The notes under the pieces are model-generated. The model did not search any database. It was not told where the DNA came from and saw only the letters and a list, made by a program, of their open reading frames with translations. From assembly GCF_002554705.1 (NCBI RefSeq), contig NZ_PDEP01000011.1, positions 91,687-155,686 of the forward strand: 64,000 nucleotides of DNA, written 5' to 3'. Shown here piece after piece: positions 46,458 through 61,000 of this stretch. This DNA is from Longimonas halophila (lineage in GTDB: Bacteria > Bacteroidota > Rhodothermia > Rhodothermales > Salinibacteraceae). Made by a program: the position numbers and the translations under genes. Each line of letters opens with the position of its first letter. The first letter of the stretch is position 1.

Positions 46458-46500
46458 GCGAACGGAGTAACTTGTGCCGAACGCTTTCGGCACCGTTCGC
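46458..46500. other. Nested stem-loop between convergent genes
   Basis: An inner perfect 8-bp hairpin (GTGCCGAA, loop CGCT, TTCGGCAC, 46474-46493) is enclosed by a second pair GCGAACGG / CCGTTCGC. No T-run follows. It may end transcription of one or both convergent genes or be a small structured RNA. Confidence 0.5.
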
Positions 46501-46539
46501 GCCAGGAACGCGGAGGAACGGTCGTTATCAGTGTCTCCA

Positions 46540-47235
46540 TTAAGCCATGTCGACCTCGGCAGGTTTGTGTGGGAAGGCGACAGGGGGAGCGCCGTCGGCA
46601 GGGGTCATTGGCGGGATAGATGGAGCAGGGGCTACATAGTCATAGGCCGCCGCCACGTAGTAGCTGCACCAGGTGGCAATGCCCATCCACTTCGGCGCGT
46701 TCTCCATGATGAAGTGCCAGTCGCCGTATCGGTACAGGTAGGGATCCGAAATTGAGTCCAGGCCAACCGAGGTCGCGAGCAGGCCAAGGGCAACAGCGAA
46801 TGCCAGCGGACGGTGACGCACAATGATGCCGCGAAAGTGCCACAGATAGATGAGGACGGCACCGCCTAAGAGCGCGTACACGCCTTTCTCAGGCACGCCC
46901 AGATCGGGCAAGAGGTGCTCGTGCATCATAAAGAAGTCGTCGACCAACAGGTAGCCCGAGAGCAGTGCTGAACATCCGAAAAAACGAGCTGCGCGGTGCT
47001 TGTGCCGGTGCCAGCAGCACAGTGCTGCAAATGCACAGATTGAGGCGGTGGCCATCCACAGCAAGATGCCGAGATTCGACAGGATACTTGTAAATGGATG
47101 CAACGCGGCGATGGCGAATACATCGCGCGTCATGACGCCAAAGGGAATCTGCCAGGCAACGTGAGCCCCCAAGACGAAGAGCAGTATCAGCCCTGCGGAA
47201 AGTGCGACGTACAGAAGTAAGCGAAGAGAGGACAT
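46540..47235 (-). CDS. Polytopic membrane protein, unassigned
   Basis: A 231-residue protein with about six transmembrane helices (for example LLLYVALSAGLILLFVLGAH and ILSNLGILLWMATASICAFA). The polar motif LVDDFFMMHEHLLPDLGVPEKG between helices resembles the metal- or substrate-binding turns of membrane enzymes with a DD..HEH pattern. The tail is Pro/Ala-rich. I cannot name the family. The ATG at 47235 is preferred because the twelve residues above it are not membrane-like. Confidence 0.65.
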   Translation of the reverse strand: MSSLRLLLYVALSAGLILLFVLGAHVAWQIPFGVMTRDVFAIAALHPFTSILSNLGILLWMATASICAFAALCCWHRHKHRAARFFGCSALLSGYLLVDDFFMMHEHLLPDLGVPEKGVYALLGGAVLIYLWHFRGIIVRHRPLAFAVALGLLATSVGLDSISDPYLYRYGDWHFIMENAPKWMGIATWCSYYVAAAYDYVAPAPSIPPMTPADGAPPVAFPHKPAEVDMA

Positions 47236-47461
47236 GCGGGACAAGCAGTGTATAGGGGACAGACATAACACTGCGATAATACTATGGTAACACCACGGCC
47301 GTGTACCGCATTACGGTGCTGTGTACGGTGCACGTTTGGAGAGAAAAAAGCACAGGCATTGGCGCACCGTCGTGGACGATCTGGATGCTATGACCGCTGA
47401 ACGGAAGGGGACTGTGCTTCCAGATAAGCGAGAGCGCGGCGTGTACGCTCAGCGTGCTGTG

Positions 47462-47953
47462 CTACTCCGCGTCGGTGCTGTCTCGGCGCATTTCGCGCTG
47501 GCGCATGGGCATGGCGTCGATGGCCTGGAAGATCGTTTCTGGGGCGGTCACCTCGTCGTAGCGGCGTTTCTCGGTGCCGTCTTTGCCGATGAGCAGCACG
47601 CGAAAGGCGTCGGGGGCGATGTCGAATCGGGCACGCAGGCGTGCGGCTGTGTCGGCGTCGAGCGGCGTGCCTTCATACGTGCTGGGGCCGTGGGCGAGGA
47701 GCGTAACCACAATCATGTCGCGCTCGCGCACGCCGTCAATCTCGCGGTCGAGACGTTCGCGCTGTGCGGTGAGGGAGGCGCTGGTATCGCTCGGGGCAAA
47801 GATGAGAAGCGGACGATGCGTCCACCGGTGGTCGGCGAGGTCGAACGTGGTGGTGTCGGGCATGGCGGGGGAGGTGGCTGATGCGGGCAGAGAGGCGGCA
47901 ATCAGCAGGATGATTCCGAAACTGAGGCTCCGAAAGCGGGCAGGCAGGGACAT
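47462..47953 (-). CDS. DUF4174 domain protein, exported
   Basis: A 163-residue protein. A signal peptide (MSLPARFRSLSFGIILLIAAS to ASA) is followed by one DUF4174 domain: WTHRPLLIFAPSD opens the fold, and DGVRERDMIVVTLLAHG and FRVLLIGKDGTEKRRYDEV follow, giving a thioredoxin-like strand order without a CxxC. The function of DUF4174 is not known. The ATG at 47953 is chosen because it sets the signal peptide first; the membrane-protein gene that precedes it in transcription ends at 48016. Confidence 0.8.
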   Translation of the reverse strand: MSLPARFRSLSFGIILLIAASLPASATSPAMPDTTTFDLADHRWTHRPLLIFAPSDTSASLTAQRERLDREIDGVRERDMIVVTLLAHGPSTYEGTPLDADTAARLRARFDIAPDAFRVLLIGKDGTEKRRYDEVTAPETIFQAIDAMPMRQREMRRDSTDAE

Positions 47954-48015
47954 GGCACAAACGAGACAGCGGGAACGAAGCGATGCAACGGTGGGGCACC
48001 AGAACGGAGCGGTGC

Positions 48016-48576
48016 TCATCCGAGCAGCAACCTGATTATCCCTCCAACAACAGCCACGGCGCTAAGCACGAACGTGGCGCCGGTGGCGGCGAGCACGGCG
48101 AGGAGGGACCACGGGGTGATGAAGCGGATCATGGCGCCGTAGCGCAGGAGCAGGCCCTTGCTGTCCATGACGGCGGTTCGTAGCGCCCAGAGGCCCTTCA
48201 CGAAGCGTCGCAGCCGACTGCCTTGCTTGGGGCCGGGACGCACGGCGCGGGCGGCCTGGGTGGCGGCGGTTTTGTCGACGTCGAGCTGGTCGCGCAGGCG
48301 TTCGGGCAGTTTCATCAAGTCGCGTAGGCCCTGGTAGAAGAGCGCCAGCACCCCGGCGGGCAGAAGCAGGAGTCCGGCAAGCCCGACCGCAAGGAGCTGG
48401 GCGAAGCCGTACGTGGGCCATCCGCCGAAGAGCGCCCACCAGGTGCCAAGCCCGGCCAAAAGCGAGACGATGGCGAACGCGCCCACGCCACGCACGAGCC
48501 ACGAAGCCAGCCGCGCCAGCGTGGCGACTTTGGTGGAGGCGTCGGCGTTGGAGAGGGACGTGTTGGAGTCGGGCAT
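48016..48576 (-). CDS. Membrane protein, unassigned
   Basis: A 186-residue protein. The N-terminus is Ser/Asn/Asp-rich, then two helices (about 28-50 and 58-82, the second LLAVGLAGLLLLPAGVLALFY) precede a basic soluble stretch (RLRDQLDVDKTAATQAARAV, about 96-115). A final helix (about 155-182, WSLLAVLAATGATFVLSAVA) closes the protein. No family is recognised. It starts 11 bases after the stop of the nucleotidyltransferase gene on the same strand, so it is probably in that operon. Confidence 0.65.
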   Translation of the reverse strand: MPDSNTSLSNADASTKVATLARLASWLVRGVGAFAIVSLLAGLGTWWALFGGWPTYGFAQLLAVGLAGLLLLPAGVLALFYQGLRDLMKLPERLRDQLDVDKTAATQAARAVRPGPKQGSRLRRFVKGLWALRTAVMDSKGLLLRYGAMIRFITPWSLLAVLAATGATFVLSAVAVVGGIIRLLLG

Positions 48577-48586
48577 GGCGGCAGGG

Positions 48587-50245
48587 TCAGTCGGACGAGG
48601 CGGGTTCGGCGGGGGCCAGCGTGTCGCGTTTTACGCGGTCGAGATGCGCAAGGGCCGCGTCTTCGTCGTCGGGCAGGTCGTCGTTGAACACGGCGTCTTT
48701 GATGGCACCGGTAGCGCGGCGTTCGGGTCCGCTCAGGCGGTGCAGCATCGTCTCGAAGAGTTCGCCACGGCGGAGGGCTTCGTCTTTGATCTGCATCAGG
48801 TACTCGAAGGCGGGGTCGTGCTCGTTGGGGATGTCGCCATCTAAGATCGCCTCGCGAATCCACGTTTTGGCGATGCCGACGGCCACGCCCTCGTCGATGC
48901 CGAGCGTCTCCATGATCTCGTAGCCATCGACGGGCGGTTCGAAGTTGCGCAGGCGGTCTTTCTCTTCGACTTCGGCCATCTTCTTTTCCACGCGGTCGAA
49001 CGCCTTCAGGTAGCGCCGCCGGCGGTGCGGGTTGCCCGAGGTCACATCGCTACGTACGAAGGTCATCAGGTCGTCGACGTCGTCGCCCGCCTCGTAGAGC
49101 AGGCGGCGCACGGCGGAGTCGGTGACGTCGTCGTCGACCAGCGCGATGGGGCGGTGGTGCAGGCGGATGATCTTCTGCACGTACTGCATGCGCTCGTCCA
49201 TGGGCAGCTTGAGGCGGCGGAAGATGTCCGGAATCATGCGGGCCCCGCGATCCTCGTGGCCGTGGAACGTCCAGCCGTCGTGCTTCGAGTAGCGTTTGGT
49301 GTCGGGCTTGGCGATGTCGTGAAAGAGCGCGACCCAGCGCAGCCAGCGGGTGGCGTCGGCGTCGCGGTGGGCGGTGCGCTCGGCCAGGTTGTCGAGCACT
49401 TTGAGCGTGTGGTAGAAGTTGTCCTTATGGCCGCGCCCGTCGCGCTCCTCAATGCCCTTCAGGCGCTGCACCAGGGGCAGAATGTGCGCCAGGATGCTGC
49501 TCGCCTCCATCATCTTGAAGCCGATGGACGGCTGGTCGGCCACGATCATCTTGTTGAGCTCCTCGGTGATGCGCTCCTGACTCAGGATCTCCACGCGGTC
49601 GGCGCGGTCGGTCATGGCCTCGAACACGCGGTCGGACACGCGAAACTCCAGTTGCGTGGCAAAACGGGCTGCGCGTATCATGCGGAGCGGATCGTCGTCG
49701 AACGTCTCCACCGGATCGAGCGGGGTGTCGATGGTCTGACGATCCAGGTCGCGCTGTCCGTTGAACGGGTCGATGAGCTGCCCAAAGCGCTCTGGATGCA
49801 GGTGCATGGCCATCGCGTTGATGGTGAAGTCGCGCCGGTGCTGGTCGTCTTCGAGCGTGCCGTCTTCCACGATGGGCTTGCGCGAGGAACGGCGGTAGCT
49901 CTCCTTGCGGGCAGCCACGAACTCCAGCACGAGCGGGTCAGCGTCTTCGTCCACGCCCGGTGCCCACGGGGTAGGTAGGCGAATGGCAGCGGTGCCAAAG
50001 TTGGGGTAGATGTGCGCGGTCGTGCCGCCCAGGTCGTCGGCAACGGCCTCTGCCAGGGCAATGCCGGTGCCTGTGCCCACCGTCACGAAGTCGAGGTCGG
50101 TCGTGGGACGGCCAATCAGCAGGTCGCGCACCAGCCCACCCACGGCGTAGGCTTCGATGTCTTCCTGAGCCGCGACCTCGCCGATGCGTTTCAGCAGGTC
50201 GGCGTACGGACGGTCGCGGAGAGCAGCGCGCAGTTCGGTGGACAT
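48587..50245 (-). CDS. CCA-adding-type tRNA nucleotidyltransferase with HD domain
   Basis: A 552-residue class II nucleotidyltransferase. The active site is AYAVGGLVRDLLIGRPTTDLDF (about 32-53; G-G-x-V-R-D plus DLD), followed by the conserved RRDFTINAMAM and DDPLRMIRAARFATQL. An HD domain sits at the centre-right: RWVALFHDIAKPDTKRYS and GHEDRGARM. The domain order is like the CCA-adding enzyme or poly(A) polymerase of Bacteroidota, where this protein normally completes tRNA 3' ends. The tRNA gene in this window lacks an encoded CCA, which agrees with such a need. The D-threonine aldolase-like gene lies 198 bases upstream. Confidence 0.92.
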   Translation of the reverse strand: MSTELRAALRDRPYADLLKRIGEVAAQEDIEAYAVGGLVRDLLIGRPTTDLDFVTVGTGTGIALAEAVADDLGGTTAHIYPNFGTAAIRLPTPWAPGVDEDADPLVLEFVAARKESYRRSSRKPIVEDGTLEDDQHRRDFTINAMAMHLHPERFGQLIDPFNGQRDLDRQTIDTPLDPVETFDDDPLRMIRAARFATQLEFRVSDRVFEAMTDRADRVEILSQERITEELNKMIVADQPSIGFKMMEASSILAHILPLVQRLKGIEERDGRGHKDNFYHTLKVLDNLAERTAHRDADATRWLRWVALFHDIAKPDTKRYSKHDGWTFHGHEDRGARMIPDIFRRLKLPMDERMQYVQKIIRLHHRPIALVDDDVTDSAVRRLLYEAGDDVDDLMTFVRSDVTSGNPHRRRRYLKAFDRVEKKMAEVEEKDRLRNFEPPVDGYEIMETLGIDEGVAVGIAKTWIREAILDGDIPNEHDPAFEYLMQIKDEALRRGELFETMLHRLSGPERRATGAIKDAVFNDDLPDDEDAALAHLDRVKRDTLAPAEPASSD

Positions 50246-50410
50246 GGGGCGGTGGGCAGCGGGTCAGTACAAATGGTCAGTGCACAGCATACGCGCACGT
50301 GTTGCGCCCGAAAACGTTCGGTGCACAGGGTTCGCTGACGGTAGAAGCAGGTCGGTAGCCGGGGACTGGAACGTCCCTGGCGAGAGAGACCGTCCGGGAT
50401 ACACGCACCT

Positions 50411-50441
50411 CGTAGAGACGCGCCACTGGCGTGTCTCTACG
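50411..50441. repeat. Palindromic repeat family A, copy 2
   Basis: 31-base near-perfect palindrome: 15-base arms with one mismatch around one base, core GTAGAGACGCGCCA. It lies just past the 3' end of the D-threonine aldolase-like gene (stop at 50444). Sister copies are at 13490-13528 and 51673-51705. Confidence 0.8.
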
Positions 50442-50443
50442 GG

Positions 50444-51613
50444 TTACGGCTGATGCACCTGGCGCTGCAGCACCGGCCACGTATCCACCACCTCGTCGCG
50501 GTCTACAGCGTAGAGCACGGGCTGGGTGGCCACGGTCACACACGCATGGTTGGGCACAATGCGCAGACGATCGCCCACGCCCATCGTCGCGCCGCCCGGC
50601 ACCTGCATCCAGCCATGCTCTTCCGAGAGATTTGTGATCTGCACGTGCGGGTGCTCGCGCATAAACGCCGCATTGTAGAGCGCAATCCCAAACCCCGACG
50701 TCTGCGCGCCCGTGTCGGTCGTAACCACCTTCTTCCCCGCATCCACAAACACCCGCTCGGTGCCATTCGGCATACGGTGCCGACTCACCACCTGCGTGTA
50801 CGCCGTCAGCGCGCAATGGTCGAGCGGACACACGCCCAAGGTGTGCTGCATCGCGTCGTAAAACACGTAGTTGCCCGGACGAATCTCGGTGATGCGTAGG
50901 CCCTCGTTCTCGGTGTTCTCGAAGTAACGCATCGACGGCGTGGAGCCAATGCTCACCGTAAAGTCGTCTTTCGAGATGGGCGGCGCGGTCTCGCTGTAGA
51001 TACGCGCGGCGGCCTCCAGAATCCGATGGGTTTCCTGGTGGGACACACGGCGCAGTGCCTCCTCCGGCGTTTCGGATGCATCTGGGCCGGCATAGCTCTG
51101 CCCCGCGTGGGTCAGCACACCCGCCAGACGCAGTGAATCAGCGTCGAGAATCTGTTGCGCGCGGTGAGCAATCGCATCGCTGTCATACCGGATGCCACAG
51201 CGCCCATGCCCGGTGTCGATTTCGAGCAGCACGTCTACGGGATCGTCAGCGGAGTAGGCGTGGGCCGCCTGCGCGATGCCAGCCTCCGTATCCACACAGA
51301 AGCGCACCGAGGCGTGCTCGCGCAGGGCCCGAATGCGCTCGTTCGCAACCGCGCCCACCATCGGATAGGCAATCGTGAGATCCGTAAAGCCCGCCTCTGC
51401 AAACTGCTCCGCTTCGTCGAGCGTGGCCACGGTGAGTCCCACGGCGCCGGCCTCGCGCTGTAGCGTAGCAATGTCGGGCGATTTGTGCGTTTTGGCGTGC
51501 GGACGCAGGTTAACGTCTTGGGCATCGGCTTTCGTCTGCATCCGGTCGATGTTCGCCGTGAGGCGTGTCGTATCCACCAGAAGGGCGGGCGTGGGCAGGT
51601 CGTCGATCAGCAT
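50444..51613 (-). CDS. PLP-dependent D-threonine aldolase-like enzyme
   Basis: A 389-residue fold-type III PLP enzyme of the D-threonine aldolase/D-serine dehydratase-like group. The N-terminal barrel has LPTPALLVDTTRLTANIDRM and RPHAKTHKS with the PLP-binding Lys. GHGRCGIR follows and GSTPSMRY carries the phosphate-site residues. The C-terminal domain ends PNHACVTV, the zinc-binding H-x-C segment of metal-dependent members. It probably cleaves D-threonine and similar D-beta-hydroxy amino acids, or dehydrates D-serine; the sequence does not separate these. The gene is bracketed by two copies of palindrome family A. Confidence 0.88.
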   Translation of the reverse strand: MLIDDLPTPALLVDTTRLTANIDRMQTKADAQDVNLRPHAKTHKSPDIATLQREAGAVGLTVATLDEAEQFAEAGFTDLTIAYPMVGAVANERIRALREHASVRFCVDTEAGIAQAAHAYSADDPVDVLLEIDTGHGRCGIRYDSDAIAHRAQQILDADSLRLAGVLTHAGQSYAGPDASETPEEALRRVSHQETHRILEAAARIYSETAPPISKDDFTVSIGSTPSMRYFENTENEGLRITEIRPGNYVFYDAMQHTLGVCPLDHCALTAYTQVVSRHRMPNGTERVFVDAGKKVVTTDTGAQTSGFGIALYNAAFMREHPHVQITNLSEEHGWMQVPGGATMGVGDRLRIVPNHACVTVATQPVLYAVDRDEVVDTWPVLQRQVHQP

Positions 51614-51672
51614 GGGAAGGCGGGACGTGTGGGAAATCGGCAGAGGATCGGGCGTTGAGATGGTTGTTGTAG

Positions 51673-51705
51673 GGGTAGAGACGCGCCAGTGGCACGTCTC
51701 TACCC
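51673..51705. repeat. Palindromic repeat family A, copy 3
   Basis: 33-base palindrome with 16-base arms (one mismatch) around a central G; core GTAGAGACGCGCCA. It lies between the 5' end of the D-threonine aldolase-like gene and the terminator of the atpDC operon. Copies are at 13490-13528 and 50411-50441. Confidence 0.8.
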
Positions 51706-51731
51706 AATATGCAGTCTGTCAGGCATCCACG

Positions 51732-51767
51732 AAAAACGCCCACCTCGGCAGAAGCGAGATGGGCGTT
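51732..51767 (-). terminator. Intrinsic terminator of atpD-atpC
   Basis: On the minus strand the arms AACGCCCATCTCG and CGAGGTGGGCGTT (one G-T pair) enclose a 7-base loop, and a T-run follows. It is 48 bases past the atpC stop. A short plus-strand T-run is absent, so it mainly serves the minus strand. Confidence 0.88.
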
Positions 51768-51815
51768 GCATGTGTTGCGGTGCTGCTGCACGGGGCACGC
51801 CGATGGAGCAAGGCG

Positions 51816-52250
51816 TTACACGCCCCCCATAGACACGCGCAGGCGGTTGCGAGCGCGGTCGAGCGCCTTCTTTGCCTCTTTGCGCTCCTCGGGTGAGGCG
51901 CTGGCATCGAGGCGTTGCAGAGCGCGCTGTTCGGCTTTCTGGGCCCGCTCGGTGTCGATGGCCGACGACGGCTCGGCGGTTTCCGCGAGTACAATAACGC
52001 GGTTGTCGAGGACCTCCAAGAAGCCGCCGCTGGTTGCAAAGTCAATGTGTCCATCGCGGGCGGTGAGGTCCTCATACGCATCCTGCGTCTTCACGACAAT
52101 CTTACCGACGTCAAACGCGGCAATCATGGGCGCGTGGTTGCGCAGCACCTCGAACGAGCCTTCGATGCCGGGGGCCTGTACGCCACGGGCATGGCCTTCG
52201 AAGGCGCGTCCGTCAGGGGTTACAATGTCAACGCTGAGCTGGGTAGCCAT
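51816..52250 (-). CDS. atpC: ATP synthase F1 epsilon subunit
   Basis: A 144-residue subunit of the rotor. The N-terminal beta-sandwich reads LSVDIVTPDGRAFEGHARGVQAPG and EGSFEVLRNHAPMIAAFDVG (family signatures). TSGGFLEVLDNRVIVLAETAE follows, and the C-terminal helical pair is ALQRLDASASPEERKEAKKALDRARNRLRVSM (in parts). The ATG at 52250 is preferred to a GTG at 52256. It follows atpD by 77 bases, completing the two-gene operon found in Bacteroidota, where the other F1 and Fo genes lie elsewhere. Confidence 0.93.
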   Translation of the reverse strand: MATQLSVDIVTPDGRAFEGHARGVQAPGIEGSFEVLRNHAPMIAAFDVGKIVVKTQDAYEDLTARDGHIDFATSGGFLEVLDNRVIVLAETAEPSSAIDTERAQKAEQRALQRLDASASPEERKEAKKALDRARNRLRVSMGGV

Positions 52251-52327
52251 GAGCACAAAGGGTTAGGGCAGCGCGGCGCCGGCGTGCAGCATTGGAGCAG
52301 ACAGGCGGCGCCACGTGCGATGTACGA

Positions 52328-56908
<4,581 letters not shown>

Positions 56909-56935
56909 TGCAGATACACTTTATTGTAAGGATTC

Positions 56936-56967
56936 AGCCCCGGCAGTGTCTGCTGTCGGGGCTTTTG
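56936..56967 (+). terminator. Intrinsic terminator of clpB
   Basis: Stem AGCCCCG...CGGGGCT with an inner GCAG/CTGC pairing around TGT, followed by TTTTG, 28 bases past the stop. Confidence 0.85.
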
Positions 56968-57167
56968 TGTGGATCGAAAACGCGTTCGGGGGATGCGAAG
57001 GGATGTTCACTGTGGCTGATAGACCGATGCATACGAGAGCACATCGCCCATAGGAAGGTGTAATGCGCGTAGCGACGAGTGTCCGCAACCGCCCGCGCTT
57101 TACGCATCCACATACACACCTACGCCGACCAATAAACGACCTTTGCATTAATCCCCCGTGCTCTGTT

Positions 57168-57641
57168 ATGCCGACATCGTCCTCCTCCACAAGCGAACAT
57201 GCCGCTGCATCCACCACACAGCCCGAAAAGATGACCCGCTTTTTGGCGATACTCATTGACTCCGTCCTTACGATGCTCGTGTCATGGATCCCCGTGCTTG
57301 GGCCGCTCTTAGGCGCGGGCTACTTTCTGGTGCGCGATGGCCTGACGCTCGATTTCATGAACCAGCGCTCGATCGGTAAGCATGTGATGGGACTCAAGGT
57401 GAAGCGTGCCGATGGGCAGGCGATGGACATTGAGACCTCTGCAAAGCGCAACTGGATGTTTGCGATCGGAGGCGTCACCGCATTGGTTGCCGAGATCCCT
57501 CTCCTTGGGTGGTTGCTGGCCCTTCCCATTTCGCTGGCCGCGCTGGCTATTGGGTTGTACGAAGGCTACCGGGTACTTACGCGTAGCGACCAGAAGCGCT
57601 GGGGCGATGACATGGCCCGCACCACGGTTGTGAAGGCATAG
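57168..57641 (+). CDS. RDD family membrane protein
   Basis: A 157-residue membrane protein. After a polar start (1-20), RFLAILIDSVLTMLV gives the Arg-Asp pair of RDD proteins, the first helix follows, and FMNQRSIGKHVMGLKV holds the conserved S-x-G-K-x-x-x-G loop. Two more helices (about 102-145) and the final KRWGDDMARTTVV (with the third family motif) complete the domain. Some RDD proteins have been linked to ion transport or osmotic responses; the role here is not clear. The ATG at 57168 is used; a longer frame is not needed. Confidence 0.88.
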   Translation: MPTSSSSTSEHAAASTTQPEKMTRFLAILIDSVLTMLVSWIPVLGPLLGAGYFLVRDGLTLDFMNQRSIGKHVMGLKVKRADGQAMDIETSAKRNWMFAIGGVTALVAEIPLLGWLLALPISLAALAIGLYEGYRVLTRSDQKRWGDDMARTTVVKA

Positions 57642-58077
57642 CATCAGAATAGTGCCCCCCTGCTAAATGCGCAAGAGAATATGCGCATAGAGACAAACAT
57701 ATGCATCCCCTAAACAGATATACTTAGGAGGCCGCCGCTTTGGTATGCAGAGCGGCGGTTTCTTTGTGGTATGTACGCCACGTGATAAAAAAGAGGTAGA
57801 AAAGTCCTACTGCGACGCAGGAATGTAACGAAATCAGCGATGGGGTTGCATTCCTGTGCAATGCGTGCTACAGTAATGTATAGTATTCATGCATACCCTT
57901 TCACGCTCCGATGCTCTTTCTGCCTTATACTGTAGTTTATTATACTTGCCGTCTTCTCGGCGAGTGCTCTTCTCAAGAAGGGGCGATGCACATGCGTGAT
58001 AACGCGCATGACAACGAACGGAGAAATCGTTGAGGGGGTGAACATCCCGACTCTTTACCACGGGTTTATTCAGTCTT
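57642..58077. other. Intergenic region after the RDD gene
   Basis: 436 bases with the RDD terminator at 57732-57765. From about 57770 to 57960 the sequence is AT-richer than the window average. The rest shows nothing but should carry the promoter of the beta-helix gene. Confidence 0.55.
57732..57765 (+). terminator. Intrinsic terminator of the RDD gene
   Basis: Perfect 8-bp arms CCGCCGCT and AGCGGCGG around an 11-base loop, then TTTCTTT. It lies 91 bases past the stop. Confidence 0.88.
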
Positions 58078-61000
58078 ATGAGAATACGATACACTTTCGC
58101 GCGCACAACGCCGGACTATCTGCAATACGCACTTACACTGGGAGCGCTTTTCCTGATAGTGGGGTGGGGGCTGCCTGCGCAGGCGCAAGACCTTGTGGTC
58201 AACGACGGCACGCTCGACGCGAGCCCCGCAGCGTGCACCACAGCGCCCGACGATCTCTCTATCCAGGCCGCCGTCGACAATGCCAGTTCAGGCCAGACCA
58301 TTTTCGTGTGCCCGGGCACGTACGCCGAGAATGTTGTCGTTAACAAGTCGCTGACCATCCAGGGCAACAACGCGGGCACGCCGGGCAGTGGCACGCGCAA
58401 CGCCGAAACGATTGTAGTGCCCGAGGTCGATAACGGGGACGCCCCGGTTATTGCGATTCAAGCTTCTGGGGTAACACTTGACGGCTTCCTGATTAACGGC
58501 GACAATGCGGGGCTCACAGGGTCGTACAATGCGGGGCAAGGCATCAACATCGACGCTTCTACAGCAGCGTACGACAACATCACCGTCACCAACTCTATCA
58601 TCGAGAACATTCCGATCGCGTCTGATTCAGGGCCACCACTACTTTCCGGTGGTATTTTGGCACGGGCTTCGGCTGGGAATCCGTCCACAGGAAATGCCTT
58701 CACGAACAACCTATTCCGCAATTTTGAGTCATTCTCAGACCAAGTTGGATCCAGTCTCTCGTTTGGCATTGGGATCGACGAAGACTTCTACGCCAGCATA
58801 TCAGACAATGAAATGGACACCGTGCCGGTCGGCATTGGCGTACAGTCGTTTGAGGATGGCGGAAATATTGACATTCAAACCAATGACATCACTGCCGAGA
58901 TTATCGGGATTGGGTTTGATGGTGGATTGGGCATTCCTGGAAATGGAGTCAGCGTGTCGGTAATAGAAAACAACATTACACTCACGCAGAAAGAGTTTGA
59001 CCAGGATAACGATGGCACGGCGGGAGGAACAGTAGGAGAGCAAACCATCGGGATTGCCCTTGCCTCAGTCACGGCCAATCAGGTAGAGCTTTCAGACAAT
59101 ACCGTCAACGACGCGTTCTATGGAATCGTCTTCGACGGAGTCAATCCCAGCAGTGGCAATCCGGCCACCATCACCAATCCCAGCATTGCGGGCGTGCTTC
59201 AGGGCATTGCTATTCTCGACGGGCAAGAGCCCAGTACAGTCAGCAACTTCTCCATTAGCGACTTCACGATAGACGACTTTCAGGGAAGTGCAAACATCCG
59301 AGATGTTAACTTTCATGCCGGTATCTTTGTCTTCACGGGAGGCAGTCCGGGTAGTTCGCTGACCACAACAGGTACGATTGAGAACGTCACGGTTCGCAAC
59401 ACGGGCGCGCCAGATGGAGGCGTAAACGGGGGACAGTCTTCTGCCGGACTCTACTTCGGCGGATTCAGTGCTGAGTTCGGAAATGGAAATATGTCGCAGA
59501 GCGTGACTGTCACCAATGCAACCATAGAAAATAATGACAACCGTGGCATCTTTGCGCGTGGAGACAATACCACGGTCTCTGTAACCGAAAGTGCTGTCTT
59601 CGACAACGGAAACAACCCGAAAGGAAGCAATCCCGGTATCGGGGTCTTCGCGCGCCAAGGGGCAAACCTGACGATCACTGAATCGGACATCCGAGCCGGG
59701 AGTAGCGCAAACAGTGCATTGCAAGCGGACAACTTCGAGTCCGATTTTGGAAATAACCCAGGGCCCGTCACGCTTACCGCTGCCGCCAACCGCGTCGAAG
59801 GCAACAGCACAGCGGATCTGATCAGTGCCGGACAAAACGGAACGGCAGGCGACATCGTGGTGGATGCGTCAGGAAGTGCCTTCCTTGACAGTGGCACGCT
59901 GCTCACCGATGCAACAGATGTGTCGGATAACATCAATGTCGGCACGATCACGTCGTCCATTGACATTGACTACAGCCCGTTCCTGAATAGCAGCACCGAC
60001 ACGGACACCGGCACACCTGGATTCCAGGGCGATTTCTCGGCGCTGAACCTCGACAGCGGCAGCCCCGATGTGCAGTCTACAGGCACCAAACTTGAAGAAG
60101 CGCTCGTGCTGGGCGGCTCCACCGAGATCATTCTCCAATCGACGGGGGGCACGTACGATGCCTCAGCTCCCGTAGAAACGTCTGCACAGATTACAGTTGC
60201 GGACGACCTGTCGTTTACAGGGAGCGGCCCAATTACTATTGTCAACAACGAGTTGGCTGTAGATGCGGGCGTCGCCTCGATCACGGGCAGCCCTGACTTT
60301 AACGTGCAGAACCGCTTTACGGGCACCGACGGGGCCGGCAACGACGCGGGCTGGCGCATCCTATCGGCCCCACGAGCAGGGATGGACAGCGACGAGATTG
60401 GACAGACGCTTCCGCAGGCCTCCTCGGGCAGCATTCTCTACACGTGGGACGGTGCGGCGCAGAACTTCGTGTCGCAGGACCTTACCAGCACCAACAACCT
60501 GCCTGCCGGCGAAGGCTTCTTCCTGTATCTATTTGACATTGCCGGGCGCGACCAGATCGACGCCAATCCGGGCAGCACGTGCGGGGCGGGCAGCGCCTGC
60601 ATCCAGACGGAGGGCCCGCTCTCGTTTGCGGATCCGGTATCGGATGCGTTTGGCACGGCCAGCGTCGATGTTGCCATCGCGGATGAGGACAACCCGACCG
60701 CCACCGAGGCGGGCTACGTACTGGGCAATCCGTTTGCGCAGTCGTTCGATCCAGGGAATCTGATTCTGCAGTCGTCAGGCAGCCCATTAGGCGCGGCAGG
60801 CGAGTTTGTGGCGAGTGTCCAGGCCTGGAATCCGCAAAATGAGCAGTATGAGGTCATCAACACGAATCCCTCCAGCCGCAATCTGGCGCCGTGGCAGGGC
60901 TTCTGGGTGCTGCGTGCAGAAGGCAACAGCCCCCTCAGCCCGGAGACACTTACGTTTGAGTCGAGCGGGCGCACGACAGGCGCGCCGTTTATCCCCGCCC

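Noticed and set aside
50364..50400. Possible decayed third copy of the hairpin repeat found at 5134 and 10211
   Set aside because: Shares short blocks such as ACGTCCCTG and GACCGTC but the hairpin itself is not formed; too weak to call.
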